Source: an uncultured Alphaproteobacteria bacterium
Lineage (GTDB): Bacteria > Pseudomonadota > Alphaproteobacteria > CALKHQ01
DNA: 18,650 nt
Assembly: GCA_937988735.1 (NCBI GenBank)
Contig: CALKHQ010000018.1
Coordinates: 1 to 18,650, forward strand
Direction: 5' to 3'
Every line of letters begins with the position of its first letter. Within the stretch, counting starts at the first letter, position 1. A program made the translations under genes and the position numbers. Positions 6,917 through 14,401 of the stretch are shown in pieces. Below the pieces are notes generated by a model. It did no database searches and had not been told where the DNA came from. It saw nothing but the letters and a program-made list of their open reading frames with translations.

Positions 6917-6934
6917 GATACAATCGATACAATC
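6917..6934. repeat. Tandem 9-bp direct repeat, candidate regulator site
   Basis: GATACAATC occurs twice head to tail (6917-6925, 6926-6934) in the 207-bp region between the divergent DUF1127 and MocR genes. MocR-type regulators often bind direct repeats, and the ACAAT core recurs in the palindrome at 7004-7020. The binding role is inferred from position and repetition. Confidence 0.5.
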
Positions 6935-6976
6935 GCGCATGGCGCGCTGCATTGGATGGTGACAAAAGCATTCTCC

Positions 6977-7005
6977 TTGCGGGACGAAGGTGTCAAAGCT
7001 AATAT
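6977..7005 (+). promoter_or_regulatory. Candidate promoter of the MocR gene
   Basis: TTGCGG (6977-6982), a 17-base spacer and TAATAT (7000-7005) resemble a sigma70 promoter. Transcription would start at about 7012-7013, at the ATG, again giving a leaderless mRNA. The -10 overlaps the left end of the palindrome at 7004-7020, so a protein bound there should block initiation. Confidence 0.4.
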
Positions 7006-7020
7006 TGTCACCATGACAAT
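7004..7020. promoter_or_regulatory. Palindrome over the MocR start codon, candidate autoregulatory operator
   Basis: ATTGTCA (7004-7010), CCA, TGACAAT (7014-7020) is a perfect 7-bp inverted repeat with a 3-base centre that contains the A of the start ATG (7013). Related half-sites nearby are TGACAAA (6960-6966) and TGTCAAA (6991-6997). GntR-family winged helices commonly bind such dyads, so autoregulation is likely but not shown. Confidence 0.5.
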
Positions 7021-8542
7021 CTGGCTGCCGGACCTGACGGGCGTGACCGGCCCGCGCTACCTCGCCATCGCCGACGCGCTGGAGCGGGACATTGCTGCCG
7101 AGCGCCTGAAACCCGGCGACCGGCTGCCGCCGCAGCGGGACCTGGCGTGGGCGCTGGGGGTCACGGTCGGCACCGTCGGCCGCGCCTATGCCGAGGCCGC
7201 GCGGCGCGGGCTGGTCGGCGGGCAGGTCGGGCGGGGCACCTACATCATGGCGACAGCGCCGCGCCGGGAACATGCGGCGGCGGACCTGCAGCCGGCCTTC
7301 CTGCCCAGCCTGGGCCCCTACTATCCCCCGCCGCGCCCTGCCGCCGCGGTGGCCGACCCGCCCGCGGATCCTTCCGCCAACTGGTTCGCCGCCCACGGCG
7401 AGGCGATGGAGGCGATCGACCTGGCACCGAACTACCCGGCGTCGGAAGGGATGGCGGCGATGATGGCGCAGGCGCTGGCGATGGTGGGCGACCGCGGCCG
7501 GCTCGAGTCGCTGGTGAACTACGCCCACGCCGGCGGCCGGCCCGAGCACCGCGCCGCCGCCGCCCGCTGGCTCGCCGGACTGGGCGTCGCCCGCCAGGGC
7601 GAATCGGTGCTGCTCGCCCCAGGCTGCCAGGGGGGGCTGACCGCCGTGTTCTCCGCCCTGACCCGCCCCGGCGACACCATCCTCTGCGAATCGCTGTCCT
7701 GGCCCGGCATGGTCTCCTTCGCCTGGATGCGGGGCCTCAGCGCCCAGGGCGTCGCCATGGACGGCGAAGGCATCATCCCGGAGGCCTTCGAGGAGGCCTG
7801 CATCCGCCACCGTCCGTCCGCCGCCTACCTGATGCCGTCGATGCACAACCCGACGACGATCGTGCTCCCGGAACGGCGGCGGGAGGCGCTTGCGGCAATC
7901 GCCCGCCGGCATGGCGTCTGGCTGGTCGAGGACGACGTCTACGGCTTCCTCGCCCCGGACTCACCGCCGCCGATCCGCTCCTTCGCGCCGGACCGGGGCA
8001 TCTATGTCTCGAGCCTGTCCAAGGCGGTGGCGCCGGGGCTCCGCGTCGGGTTCGTGCTCGCGCCCGAAGCGGTGGTGCCCGGCATCGCGGCCGCGCTGCG
8101 GACCACGGTGCTGATGGGCGCGCCGCTGCAGAGCGAGCTCGCGATGCACCTGATCGACAGCGGGCTGGCGGCGGAAGCGGCGGAGCGGCAGCGGACGACG
8201 GCGCAGCGGCGCCAGCGCCTCGCCGCCCAGGTGCTGGGGGAGCTCTATCACCCGGCGAATGCGGGCCTGGGCAGGGCCTTCCACATCTGGCTGCCGCTGC
8301 CCGAGCCGTGGCGGATGCACGAGTTCGTCGCGGCGATGCGCAGCCGCGGCGTCGCGCTGACCCCGGGCGACGCCTTCCGCGTCAACCCCCCGGGGCGCGA
8401 CGACGGCATCTCGCAGATCGCGATGAACGCAGTGCGGCTGTGCCTGAACGGCCCGGCGAGTGACGACGACGTGCGTCACGGCCTGACCATCGTCGCCGAC
8501 GTCCTGCGCCAGCCGACGCGGGCGGAGATGCCGGTGATCTAG
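7013..8542 (+). CDS. MocR-type regulator: GntR winged helix fused to aminotransferase fold
   Basis: Regulator of 509 residues. An N-terminal GntR winged helix (about 10-80; YLAIADALERDI, KPGDRLPPQRDLAWALGVTVGTVGRAYAE, GRGTYI) is joined to a fold-type I aminotransferase domain that binds PLP or a derivative as effector. The PLP lysine is Lys337 in SSLSKAVAPGLRVGFV. MHNPTT (NP motif), LVEDDVYGF (PLP-N1 aspartate) and VNYAHAGG are also present. MocR proteins usually control amino-acid, GABA, taurine or PLP-related genes, often divergent ones, so the DUF1127-ada pair and its own gene are natural targets. A longer in-frame reading upstream runs antisense through the ada-like and DUF1127 genes and is not used. 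The ATG at 7013 fits the GntR start and the promoter-operator layout. Confidence 0.93.
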   Translation: MTIWLPDLTGVTGPRYLAIADALERDIAAERLKPGDRLPPQRDLAWALGVTVGTVGRAYAEAARRGLVGGQVGRGTYIMATAPRREHAAADLQPAFLPSLGPYYPPPRPAAAVADPPADPSANWFAAHGEAMEAIDLAPNYPASEGMAAMMAQALAMVGDRGRLESLVNYAHAGGRPEHRAAAARWLAGLGVARQGESVLLAPGCQGGLTAVFSALTRPGDTILCESLSWPGMVSFAWMRGLSAQGVAMDGEGIIPEAFEEACIRHRPSAAYLMPSMHNPTTIVLPERRREALAAIARRHGVWLVEDDVYGFLAPDSPPPIRSFAPDRGIYVSSLSKAVAPGLRVGFVLAPEAVVPGIAAALRTTVLMGAPLQSELAMHLIDSGLAAEAAERQRTTAQRRQRLAAQVLGELYHPANAGLGRAFHIWLPLPEPWRMHEFVAAMRSRGVALTPGDAFRVNPPGRDDGISQIAMNAVRLCLNGPASDDDVRHGLTIVADVLRQPTRAEMPVI

Positions 8543-8597
8543 TCCGGCGGAGATACTGCTGAAAACTGCGCCTGAAGCTGCAATGGGGTGGTGCTGA

Positions 8598-8617
8598 GCC
8601 GGCAGACTGATGCCGGC
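8598..8617. terminator. Hairpin in the gap after the MocR gene, weak terminator candidate
   Basis: GCCGGCA (8598-8604), loop GACTGA, TGCCGGC (8611-8617): a perfect 7-bp stem lying between two convergent genes. No U-tract follows on either strand, so Rho-independent termination is doubtful. Because it directly precedes a transposase remnant, it may instead be left over from an insertion-sequence end. Confidence 0.3.
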
Positions 8618-8723
8618 ATCAGGCACGGCGCAGTGCAAGGATCCGGTGCCTGCGGATCATCTGCTGCGGGCGCTCGATCCTCTTGTCGATCTGTCCGGCA
8701 CTCGCACTGCTGCCCCGGGGTGA
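8610..8723 (+). pseudogene. Remnant of an IS1182-like transposase N-terminus
   Basis: A 37-codon open frame encodes QCKDPVPADHLLRALDPLVD followed by LSGTRTAAPG and a stop. VPADHLLRAIDxFVDLSxIR is the recognisable N-terminal signature of IS1182-type transposases, which in full are roughly 350-500 residues. Here nothing of the family follows the signature, and no catalytic DDE region is present before the LysR gene begins at 8737. It is therefore a decayed fragment and not a gene. The recognition is from memory of the family pattern over about 20 residues, so chance similarity is unlikely but not excluded. The rest of the 194-bp gap (8543-8736) shows only the hairpin at 8598-8617. Confidence 0.65.
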
Positions 8724-8736
8724 GGACGGACAGGTG

Positions 8737-9639
8737 CTACTTCTTCCAGGGCGCGTCGGCCCCCAGACCGTGCATGAAGTCCGCGAAGGCGCGGACAGAC
8801 GGGGCCAGCTCGCGCCGGCTCGGATAGACGAGGGAAACCGGAACGCCCGGCACCTCCCAGTCGGGGAGGACGCGCTCGAGTGCGCCATCATCCAGATCGG
8901 CCTTCAGAAGATAGGAAGAAAGGATGCCAATCCCGACGCCGCCCCTGACCAGGCGATGCATCGTGAGCACCTCGTCCACGATCGCGCCGGGCTGCACCAG
9001 CACGGTTTCGGCGCCCTCCGGTCGCGACAGGACCACGGCGCGCGGCCGACCGTCCGGCGTGGGCATGTCGACGAACCTGTGCCGCGCCAGATCGCCCGGC
9101 CGCTCCGGCCTGCCATGCCGCAACAGGTAGGTCGGGCTCGCGCAGATCGTCTGCTCCAGCGTCCCGAGATACTGTGCGATGAGACTGGAATCCGGCAGCC
9201 GGCCGAAGCGTAGCGCCACGTCGATATTCTCCGAGAGCAGGTCCACGCGCGCGCTCTCGAGATGCAGCTCAAGGCGGATTTCGGGATACAGCTCCAGAAA
9301 TCCCGGCAGCGCGTCGCCCAGCACGTTGATCCCGAGCGCGATCCCGGCGCTGACCCGCAGCGGTCCCGACGGCACGCCCGTCAGTGCGTGGATGTAGCCG
9401 ACCGCCTCGCTCACCTCCTCCATGATCCGGCTGGCCCGCTCGAAAAGCGCCTTGCCGGAGGAGGTCAGAGTCGCCTCCCGGGTCGTTCGCTGCATCAGCC
9501 GCGTCTTCAGAGATTCTTCGAGCTTCGATACGGCCCGGCTGACATTGGACCGTGGCAGACCCAGTTGGCGCGCCGCGGCGGAAAAGCTCCCGTGCGCGGC
9601 CACGCGCTCGAAGATGCGCAGGTGGTTCAGGTCGATCAT
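8737..9639 (-). CDS. LysR-family transcriptional regulator
   Basis: LysR-type regulator of 300 residues, the usual length. The N-terminal winged helix (about 1-60) reads LNHLRIFERVAAHGSFSAAA, then LGLPRSNVSRAVSKLEESLK and TREATLTSSGKALFERA. The effector domain (about 90-295) shows GPLRVSAGIALG, FLELYPEIRLELHL, VDLLSENIDVALRFG and a C-terminal VSLVYPSRRELAPSVRAFADFM, the pattern of the large CrgA/DmlR-like group. The ATG at 9639 gives the standard MIDLNHLRIF start. It is divergent from the Old Yellow Enzyme gene across 228 bp, the classical layout in which a LysR protein controls its neighbour. An electrophile or quinone-like inducer is plausible but not shown. The 3' end lies 13 bases past the transposase remnant. 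Confidence 0.95.
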   Translation of the reverse strand: MIDLNHLRIFERVAAHGSFSAAARQLGLPRSNVSRAVSKLEESLKTRLMQRTTREATLTSSGKALFERASRIMEEVSEAVGYIHALTGVPSGPLRVSAGIALGINVLGDALPGFLELYPEIRLELHLESARVDLLSENIDVALRFGRLPDSSLIAQYLGTLEQTICASPTYLLRHGRPERPGDLARHRFVDMPTPDGRPRAVVLSRPEGAETVLVQPGAIVDEVLTMHRLVRGGVGIGILSSYLLKADLDDGALERVLPDWEVPGVPVSLVYPSRRELAPSVRAFADFMHGLGADAPWKK

Positions 9640-9730
9640 CGGATTATCCAAAATATTGAACACAGATGGCCGCAAATCACCTCTGCCGTCGGACACGCCG
9701 ATCGCCATATTCAGGTGCATCGAAGAAAAT

Positions 9731-9773
9731 TGTTGGATTGCCCGGATGGTTTGTCCAACACCCATCGGGCAAT
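9731..9773. promoter_or_regulatory. Overlapping inverted repeats in the LysR/OYE intergenic region
   Basis: Two interlaced dyads are present: TGTTGGA (9731-9737) with TCCAACA (9754-9760), and ATTGCCCG (9737-9744) with CGGGCAAT (9766-9773). A related ATCCAA occurs at 9646-9651, next to the LysR start. LysR proteins typically occupy two sites between divergent genes, so this is the best operator candidate in the gap. I could not place convincing -35/-10 elements for either gene. Confidence 0.5.
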
Positions 9774-9867
9774 TGTCGCACCGAGCAAACAAGCGGCCGA
9801 TCGCGGCAACACGATGCTCTGACGCCGGGACCGACCCCAGCTCAACGGAACCCGGAAGGAAAGACCA

Positions 9868-10959
9868 ATGCCTCGCCTCCTTGACCCGTACGACTTCAAC
9901 GGTCTCAGCCTGCCGAACCGCGCAGTCATGGCCCCGATGACCCGCACCCGCGCGACCGAGGATGGTGTGCCGACCGCCCTGATGCGTGACTATTACGTCC
10001 AGCGGGCCGGTGCCGGGCTCATCATCACCGAATGCACACAGATCTCGGACCAGGCGCACGGGATCATCCGCGCACCGGGGATCCACCGCGAAGATCAGAT
10101 CGGTGCCTGGCGCAATATCACTTCGGCTGTCCACGACGCGGGCGGTCGGATCGTGAACCAGATCTGGCACCCCGGCCGCGTCTCGCACCCGGGGATCATG
10201 AACGGGGCCGATCCCGTCGCGCCGTCGCCGATTCCCGCAGAGGGGAGCTTTTTCCTGCCGTCAGGGCGCGTGGATTTCACGGTCCCCCGCGAACTTCGCG
10301 CGGAAGAACTGCCGGGCATCGTGGAAGACTTTCGTCGCGCGGCCGAGAACGCGCGCGCCGCCGGATTCGACGGGGTGGAGATCCATGCCGCGAACGGCTA
10401 TCTCCTGCAGCAGTTCCTCGAGGACAAGTCCAACCACCGCACCGACGCCTTTGGCGGGTCGATCGAGAACCGCGCGCGCCTGATCCTCGAGGTCGTCGAT
10501 GCGGTCATCGCGACGTGGGATGCGAAGCGTGTGGGCGTACGCCTCTCGCCGGCCGGTGTGCACTACGGCATCGGCGACAGCGACCGCCCCGCGGTCTACG
10601 ATTACCTGATCCGCAGCCTCGCCCGGCGCGACGTCGGCTACATCCACGTCGTCGGCCCGAACAAGGCGTCCCACGACGCCGGTCCGGTTCAGATCGAGGA
10701 CGTTGCCGGCTTCACGCGCCGGCGCTATGCGGGGCCGCTCATCGTCAATGGCGGCTACGACCGCGAGCGCGCGGATGCGGTGATCGCGAAGGGCGATGCA
10801 GACCTGGTGGCCTTCGGTGTGCCGTTCCTGGCCAACCCTGACCTGGTGACGCGGTTCAAGACCGGCGCGCACTTCAACATGCCGGATCCGACCACCTTCT
10901 ATGGCACGGGGCCGAAGGGCTTCACCGACTATCCGACGCTCGAGAAAGTCGAAGCCTGA
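9868..10959 (+). CDS. Old Yellow Enzyme-family alkene reductase (NemA-like)
   Basis: FMN-dependent oxidoreductase of 363 residues with an (alpha/beta)8 barrel; these enzymes reduce activated C=C bonds in enals, enones, maleimides and nitro compounds with NAD(P)H. Visible signatures are PNRAVMAPMTRTRA (16-29), QIWHPGR with His101, EIHAANGYLLQQFL with substrate-binding His173 and Asn176 and the catalytic-type Tyr178, FGGSIENRARL, RLSPAG with Arg225, and the FMN phosphate region LIVNGGYD and VAFGVPFLANPDL. The single-domain length fits NemA/OPR-type enzymes and not the fused 2,4-dienoyl-CoA reductases. GGAAGGA (9854-9860) is 7 bases before the ATG. The divergent LysR gene is the probable regulator. 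The physiological substrate is unknown. Confidence 0.95.
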   Translation: MPRLLDPYDFNGLSLPNRAVMAPMTRTRATEDGVPTALMRDYYVQRAGAGLIITECTQISDQAHGIIRAPGIHREDQIGAWRNITSAVHDAGGRIVNQIWHPGRVSHPGIMNGADPVAPSPIPAEGSFFLPSGRVDFTVPRELRAEELPGIVEDFRRAAENARAAGFDGVEIHAANGYLLQQFLEDKSNHRTDAFGGSIENRARLILEVVDAVIATWDAKRVGVRLSPAGVHYGIGDSDRPAVYDYLIRSLARRDVGYIHVVGPNKASHDAGPVQIEDVAGFTRRRYAGPLIVNGGYDRERADAVIAKGDADLVAFGVPFLANPDLVTRFKTGAHFNMPDPTTFYGTGPKGFTDYPTLEKVEA

Positions 10960-11004
10960 ACCACTCCTGACGTGCAAGGGAGCGGGCCGGAGCGCCCGGC
11001 GGCC

Positions 11005-11322
11005 TCAGGCGAGCTGCTTGCCGTCCAGGTCCGACTTCGGGGCGCGCCGGGACGGGGCCCTCGCTGCCTCCAGCTGTGCGACCCGCTCCTCCAGCGCCTG
11101 CAGCCGCTCCAGCAGCTTCTCCTGCTCGGCGCGCGCGTTGGCGGCGAGCTCCAGCGCGGCGGCGACCTCCTCGCGCAGCGTCTCGTCGTCGATGCCGCCG
11201 AGGACGCGCCGCACCCGGCTGCGCAGCTGCTCCTGCGCCTCGGACCGCATGGTGTTCAGGGTGCCGAAGGCGCCGCTCGCCAGCCGGGAAAGGTCGTCGA
11301 TCAGCCTGGGATCGCCACGCAT
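11005..11322 (-). CDS. ubiK: UbiK/BMFP-family ubiquinone biosynthesis accessory factor
   Basis: Protein of 105 residues of the BMFP family (E. coli YqiC, now UbiK), which forms a trimeric coiled coil and helps the soluble ubiquinone biosynthesis complex, probably by handling lipid intermediates. The N-terminal amphipathic part is DPRLIDDLSRLASGAFGTLN, followed by RSEAQEQLRSRVRRVLGG. The C-terminal half is a strong coiled coil (about 60-90; LLERLQALEERVAQLE), then a basic tail. The ATG at 11322 follows GAGGAG with a 6-base spacer. An upstream extension in this frame would be low-complexity sequence. It is divergent from hldD and converges on the OYE gene with a 45-bp gap. Placement near lgt is, as I recall, common in alphaproteobacteria. 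Confidence 0.88.
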   Translation of the reverse strand: MRGDPRLIDDLSRLASGAFGTLNTMRSEAQEQLRSRVRRVLGGIDDETLREEVAAALELAANARAEQEKLLERLQALEERVAQLEAARAPSRRAPKSDLDGKQLA

Positions 11323-11371
11323 GATGGTCTCCTCGTCCGCTGCGGTGCCCGGGCCGCCTCCGGCCGCCCGC

Positions 11372-11400
11372 TTGTCGGCACCGTGAGCACAAGGTATCAC
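11372..11400 (+). promoter_or_regulatory. Candidate promoter for the hldD-lgt run
   Basis: TTGTCG (11372-11377), a 17-base spacer and TATCAC (11395-11400) resemble a sigma70 promoter in the 147-bp region between divergent ubiK and hldD. It would give a leader of about 60 bases. The -10 is imperfect, so this is a weak call; nothing better is visible. Confidence 0.3.
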
Positions 11401-11469
11401 CGGCCGGAGCGGCGCCAAGGGGTAATGCCGGCCGCGAGCCATGGGAGCGGCCATGCACCGCAGTCATCG

Positions 11470-12453
11470 ATGATCCTGATCACCGGCGGAGCCGGCTTCA
11501 TCGGCTCGAACCTGCTGGCGGCACTGGCCGCGCGCGGCCATGCGGTCGCAGTCTGCGACCGGCTGGGCCACGGCGACAAGTGGCGCAACATCGCCCGGCA
11601 CGAGATCGCGGACTTCGTGCCGCCCGAGGAGCTGGCGCCTTTCCTCGACCGCCACCGCGGCGCCATCGCCACCGTGTTCCACCTCGGCGCGATCTCCGCC
11701 ACCACCGAGACCGACGCCGACCTGATCGTCCGCACCAACCTCGGTCTCAGCCGATTCCTCTGGGACTGGTGCGCGGAGCACGGCGTGCCGCTGATCTACG
11801 CTTCCTCTGCCGCCACCTACGGCGACGGGTCGGCCGGCTTCGAGGACGACTTCTCGGTGGAGGCGCTGGCCCGGCTGCGGCCGCTCAACGCCTATGGCTG
11901 GAGCAAGCATGCCTTCGACCGCATTGTCGCACGGATCGTCACCGACGGCCGTCCGCAGCCGCCGCAGTGGGCGGGGCTGAAGTTCTTCAACGTCTACGGC
12001 CCCAACGAGTACCACAAGGGCGACATGGTCAGCGTCGTGTACCGGGTGCACGGCCAGATCCGTAACACCGGGCGCTGCACGCTGTTCAAGTCGCACCGCG
12101 AAGGAATTCCCCACGGCGGCCAGCGGCGCGATTTCGTGTTCGTGGACGACTGCGTCGACGTGATGCTGTGGCTGAAGGACAACCCGGAGGTGTCCGGCCT
12201 GTTCAACGTCGGCACCGGGCGCGACCGCAGCTTCGCCGAGCTGGCGGAGGCCGTGTTCGCCGCGCTGGGCCGGCCGGCCGCGATCGACTACGTGGACATG
12301 CCGCTCGCGATCCGCGACCGGTACCAGTATTTCACCAAGGCTTCCATGGACAGGCTGCGCAGCGCCGGCTATCAACGGCCGTTCACCAGCCTGGAGGATG
12401 GCGTCGGCGCCTATGTGCGCACCTATCTGGAAGCCGACGATCCGTACCGCTGA
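11470..12453 (+). CDS. hldD: ADP-L-glycero-D-manno-heptose 6-epimerase
   Basis: Short-chain dehydrogenase-type epimerase of 327 residues that converts ADP-D-glycero- to ADP-L-glycero-D-manno-heptose for the LPS inner core (also called rfaD). The NADP site TGGAGFIGS is at 5-13. The catalytic set is Ser113 in ASSAATYG and the Y-x3-K pair Tyr142/Lys146 in AYGWSK. KFFNVYGPNEYHKGDMVSVV and RRDFVFVDDCVDV are strongly HldD-like and separate it from UDP-glucose epimerases. The ATG at 11470 directly begins the Rossmann strand MILITGG. A longer in-frame reading upstream is antisense to ubiK and is rejected. It starts the plus-strand run that continues with lgt 33 bases later. Confidence 0.95.
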   Translation: MILITGGAGFIGSNLLAALAARGHAVAVCDRLGHGDKWRNIARHEIADFVPPEELAPFLDRHRGAIATVFHLGAISATTETDADLIVRTNLGLSRFLWDWCAEHGVPLIYASSAATYGDGSAGFEDDFSVEALARLRPLNAYGWSKHAFDRIVARIVTDGRPQPPQWAGLKFFNVYGPNEYHKGDMVSVVYRVHGQIRNTGRCTLFKSHREGIPHGGQRRDFVFVDDCVDVMLWLKDNPEVSGLFNVGTGRDRSFAELAEAVFAALGRPAAIDYVDMPLAIRDRYQYFTKASMDRLRSAGYQRPFTSLEDGVGAYVRTYLEADDPYR

Positions 12454-12486
12454 CGCGGCCGGCGACGACCACGGGAACGGGGCTTC

Positions 12487-13299
12487 ATGAACCATTGCGG
12501 CGTCATCGACCCGGTCGCTCTCGACCTCGGCTTCTTCCAGATCACCTGGTATGCGCTCGCCTATGTGGTGGCGCTGATCCTGGGGTGGCGGCTGGTCCAC
12601 CACCTCGCGAAGCGCCCGCCCGCATTCATGACCGCCCGCGACGTGGACGATTTCTTCGTCTGGGCGGCGCTGGGCGTCATCCTCGGCGGGCGTCTCGGCT
12701 ACGTGCTGTTCTACAAGCCCGGGTACTACCTCGAGAATCCTGCCGAGATCCCGATGCTGTGGACCGGCGGCATGTCGTTCCACGGCGGCATGCTGGGCGT
12801 GATCGCCGCGATCATCCTGTTCGCCCTCCGGCGCCGCATCCCGATGCTTCGGCTGGGCGACATCGTCTGCTGCGCGGTGCCGATCGGGCTGTTCCTCGGC
12901 CGCATCGCCAATTTCATCAACGGCGAGCTGTGGGGGCGCCCCACCGACGTGTCGTGGGCGATGGTCTTCACCTGCGATCCGGAGCAGCTTGCCCGCCACC
13001 CCAGCCAGCTTTACCAGGCGTTCCTGGAAGGCGTCGTCCTGTTCGGCGTGATGTGGCTGGTGCGCACCCGCACCGGCGCCTGGCGGCGCCCGGGGGCACT
13101 CGCCGGCACCTTCCTCGCCGGCTACGCCGTCGCCCGGATGATCGGCGAGCTGTTCCGCGAGCCGGACGCCCATCTCGGTTTCATCATCGGCCAGTCGGTC
13201 ACGATGGGCCAGCTCCTGTCCCTGCCGATGCTGCTGGTCGGCGTCGGGCTGATCGTCAACGCGCGGCTGCGCCGGCCGGTGCCCGGAGACGCCAGCTGA
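12487..13299 (+). CDS. lgt: Prolipoprotein diacylglyceryl transferase
   Basis: Integral inner-membrane enzyme of 270 residues that moves diacylglycerol from phosphatidylglycerol to the lipobox cysteine, the first step of lipoprotein maturation. Family marks are WYALAYVVAL (21-30), GGRLGYVLFY (67-76), GGMSFHGGMLG with essential His99, the signature GRIANFINGELWGR (138-151) with Arg139, Asn142 and Glu147, HPSQLYQAFLEG, and RMIGELFREPD. About seven hydrophobic segments are evident. The reading starts at ATG 12487; no clear ribosome site precedes it. The following methyltransferase gene begins 10 bases after its stop. It would serve, among others, the predicted lipoprotein encoded after hslO. Confidence 0.97.
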   Translation: MNHCGVIDPVALDLGFFQITWYALAYVVALILGWRLVHHLAKRPPAFMTARDVDDFFVWAALGVILGGRLGYVLFYKPGYYLENPAEIPMLWTGGMSFHGGMLGVIAAIILFALRRRIPMLRLGDIVCCAVPIGLFLGRIANFINGELWGRPTDVSWAMVFTCDPEQLARHPSQLYQAFLEGVVLFGVMWLVRTRTGAWRRPGALAGTFLAGYAVARMIGELFREPDAHLGFIIGQSVTMGQLLSLPMLLVGVGLIVNARLRRPVPGDAS

Positions 13300-13309
13300 G
13301 GGGGGCGCC

Positions 13310-14398
13310 ATGGCTAGCCCGACGCCGCTTGCCGAGAAGATCATCGCCCGCATCCGCAGGGAGGGGCCGCTGCGGCTGGACGAGTACATCCGGATCGCCC
13401 TTACCGACCCGGAACACGGCTACTACGTCACCGGCACGCCGATCGGCGCCCGCGGCGACTTCATCACCGCCCCGGAAATCAGCCAGATCTTCGGCGAGCT
13501 GATCGGGCTGTGGTGCGTGGACCGCTGGATGGCGATGGGCCAGGCCTCGCCGGTGATGCTGGTGGAGCTGGGCCCCGGCCGCGGCGTGCTGATGGAGGAT
13601 GCGCTGCGCGCTGCCAGCCAGGCGAGCCCCGCCTTCTGCGCCGCCGTGCGGCTTCACCTCGTCGAGTCGAGCGCCCCCCTCCGCGCCGACCAGCGGGCGC
13701 GGCTCGGGCGCTTCGCCCCGGTCTGGCACGCGCGGCTGGACGACGTGCCGACGGGGCCGATGCTGCTCGTCGCCAACGAGTTCTTCGATGCCCTGCCCGT
13801 GCGCCAGCTCCGCCGCTTCGGTGACGGCTGGCAGGAGCAGTTCGTGGTCGTGGACGCCGGGGAGCGCCTGTTCGGCCGCTGGCGCGACGTGAGCAGCGAC
13901 GTCAGCCGCGAGCTCCACCCGCTCTACCACCGCATCCCGCCGACCATCGTCATCGAGCACGCGCCGGAGCGGAACGCCTGCGTGCGGGCCATCGGCAGAC
14001 GTCTGGCCGCCCATGGCGGCGCGGCGCTGATGATCGACTACGCTCACCGCGGCGGCGGCGTCGGCAGCACGCTGCAGTCGGTGCGCGGCCACGACCGGGC
14101 CGACGTCTATGCGGCGCCCGGGGCCGCGGACATCACCACCCACGTCGATTTCCTCAGCCTCGCCCGCGAGGCGGCGGAGACCGGCTGCCGGATCGACGGC
14201 CCGGTGGACCAGGGCCGGTTCCTGCTCAACCTCGGGCTGGCGGCGCGGCTGGACACCCTGATCCAGGCCAATCCGGACCATGCCGAAACGCTGCGCAACG
14301 GGGCGGCGCGCCTGATCGACGAGGAGCAGATGGGCCGCCTGTTCCAGGCGCTCGCCGTCGTGCACCCGTCGCTCGGCCCCACCCCGGGGTTCCAGTAG
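13310..14398 (+). CDS. SAM-dependent methyltransferase, NDUFAF7/MidA family
   Basis: Class I methyltransferase-fold protein of 362 residues. DEYIRIALTDPEHGYYV, GDFITAPEISQIFGELIGLW (50-69), the SAM loop VELGPGRGVLMED (85-97), VANEFFDALPVRQ and MIDYAHR are the standard marks. The mitochondrial relative NDUFAF7 symmetrically dimethylates an arginine of the NDUFS2 subunit of complex I; bacterial members, often encoded between lgt and pgeF, are presumed to do something similar, but this is not demonstrated for this copy. The start ATG follows GAGGGGGG with a short spacer, 10 bases after lgt. pgeF begins 3 bases after its stop, so the three genes form one tight operon. Confidence 0.93.
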   Translation: MASPTPLAEKIIARIRREGPLRLDEYIRIALTDPEHGYYVTGTPIGARGDFITAPEISQIFGELIGLWCVDRWMAMGQASPVMLVELGPGRGVLMEDALRAASQASPAFCAAVRLHLVESSAPLRADQRARLGRFAPVWHARLDDVPTGPMLLVANEFFDALPVRQLRRFGDGWQEQFVVVDAGERLFGRWRDVSSDVSRELHPLYHRIPPTIVIEHAPERNACVRAIGRRLAAHGGAALMIDYAHRGGGVGSTLQSVRGHDRADVYAAPGAADITTHVDFLSLAREAAETGCRIDGPVDQGRFLLNLGLAARLDTLIQANPDHAETLRNGAARLIDEEQMGRLFQALAVVHPSLGPTPGFQ

Positions 14399-14401
14399 GC
14401 A

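Noticed and set aside
6961..6996. A perfect TTGACA on the minus strand (6991-6996) as promoter for the DUF1127-ada pair
   Set aside because: At 17-18 bases spacing only GAATGC or AATGCT is present, a poor -10, and the leader would exceed 150 bases.
6419..7012. A 198-codon in-frame extension upstream of the MocR gene
   Set aside because: It would read antisense through the ada-like and DUF1127 genes; the GntR domain begins right after the ATG at 7013.
11005..11454. A longer start for the UbiK-like protein at 11454
   Set aside because: The extra 44 residues are low-complexity and lie in the divergent promoter region; the ATG at 11322 has a good GAGGAG site.
11464..13389. A 641-codon minus-strand open frame opposite hldD and lgt
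   Set aside because: Composition is His/Asp/Arg-rich as expected from an antisense frame of GC-rich genes; hldD and lgt are unmistakable on the other strand.
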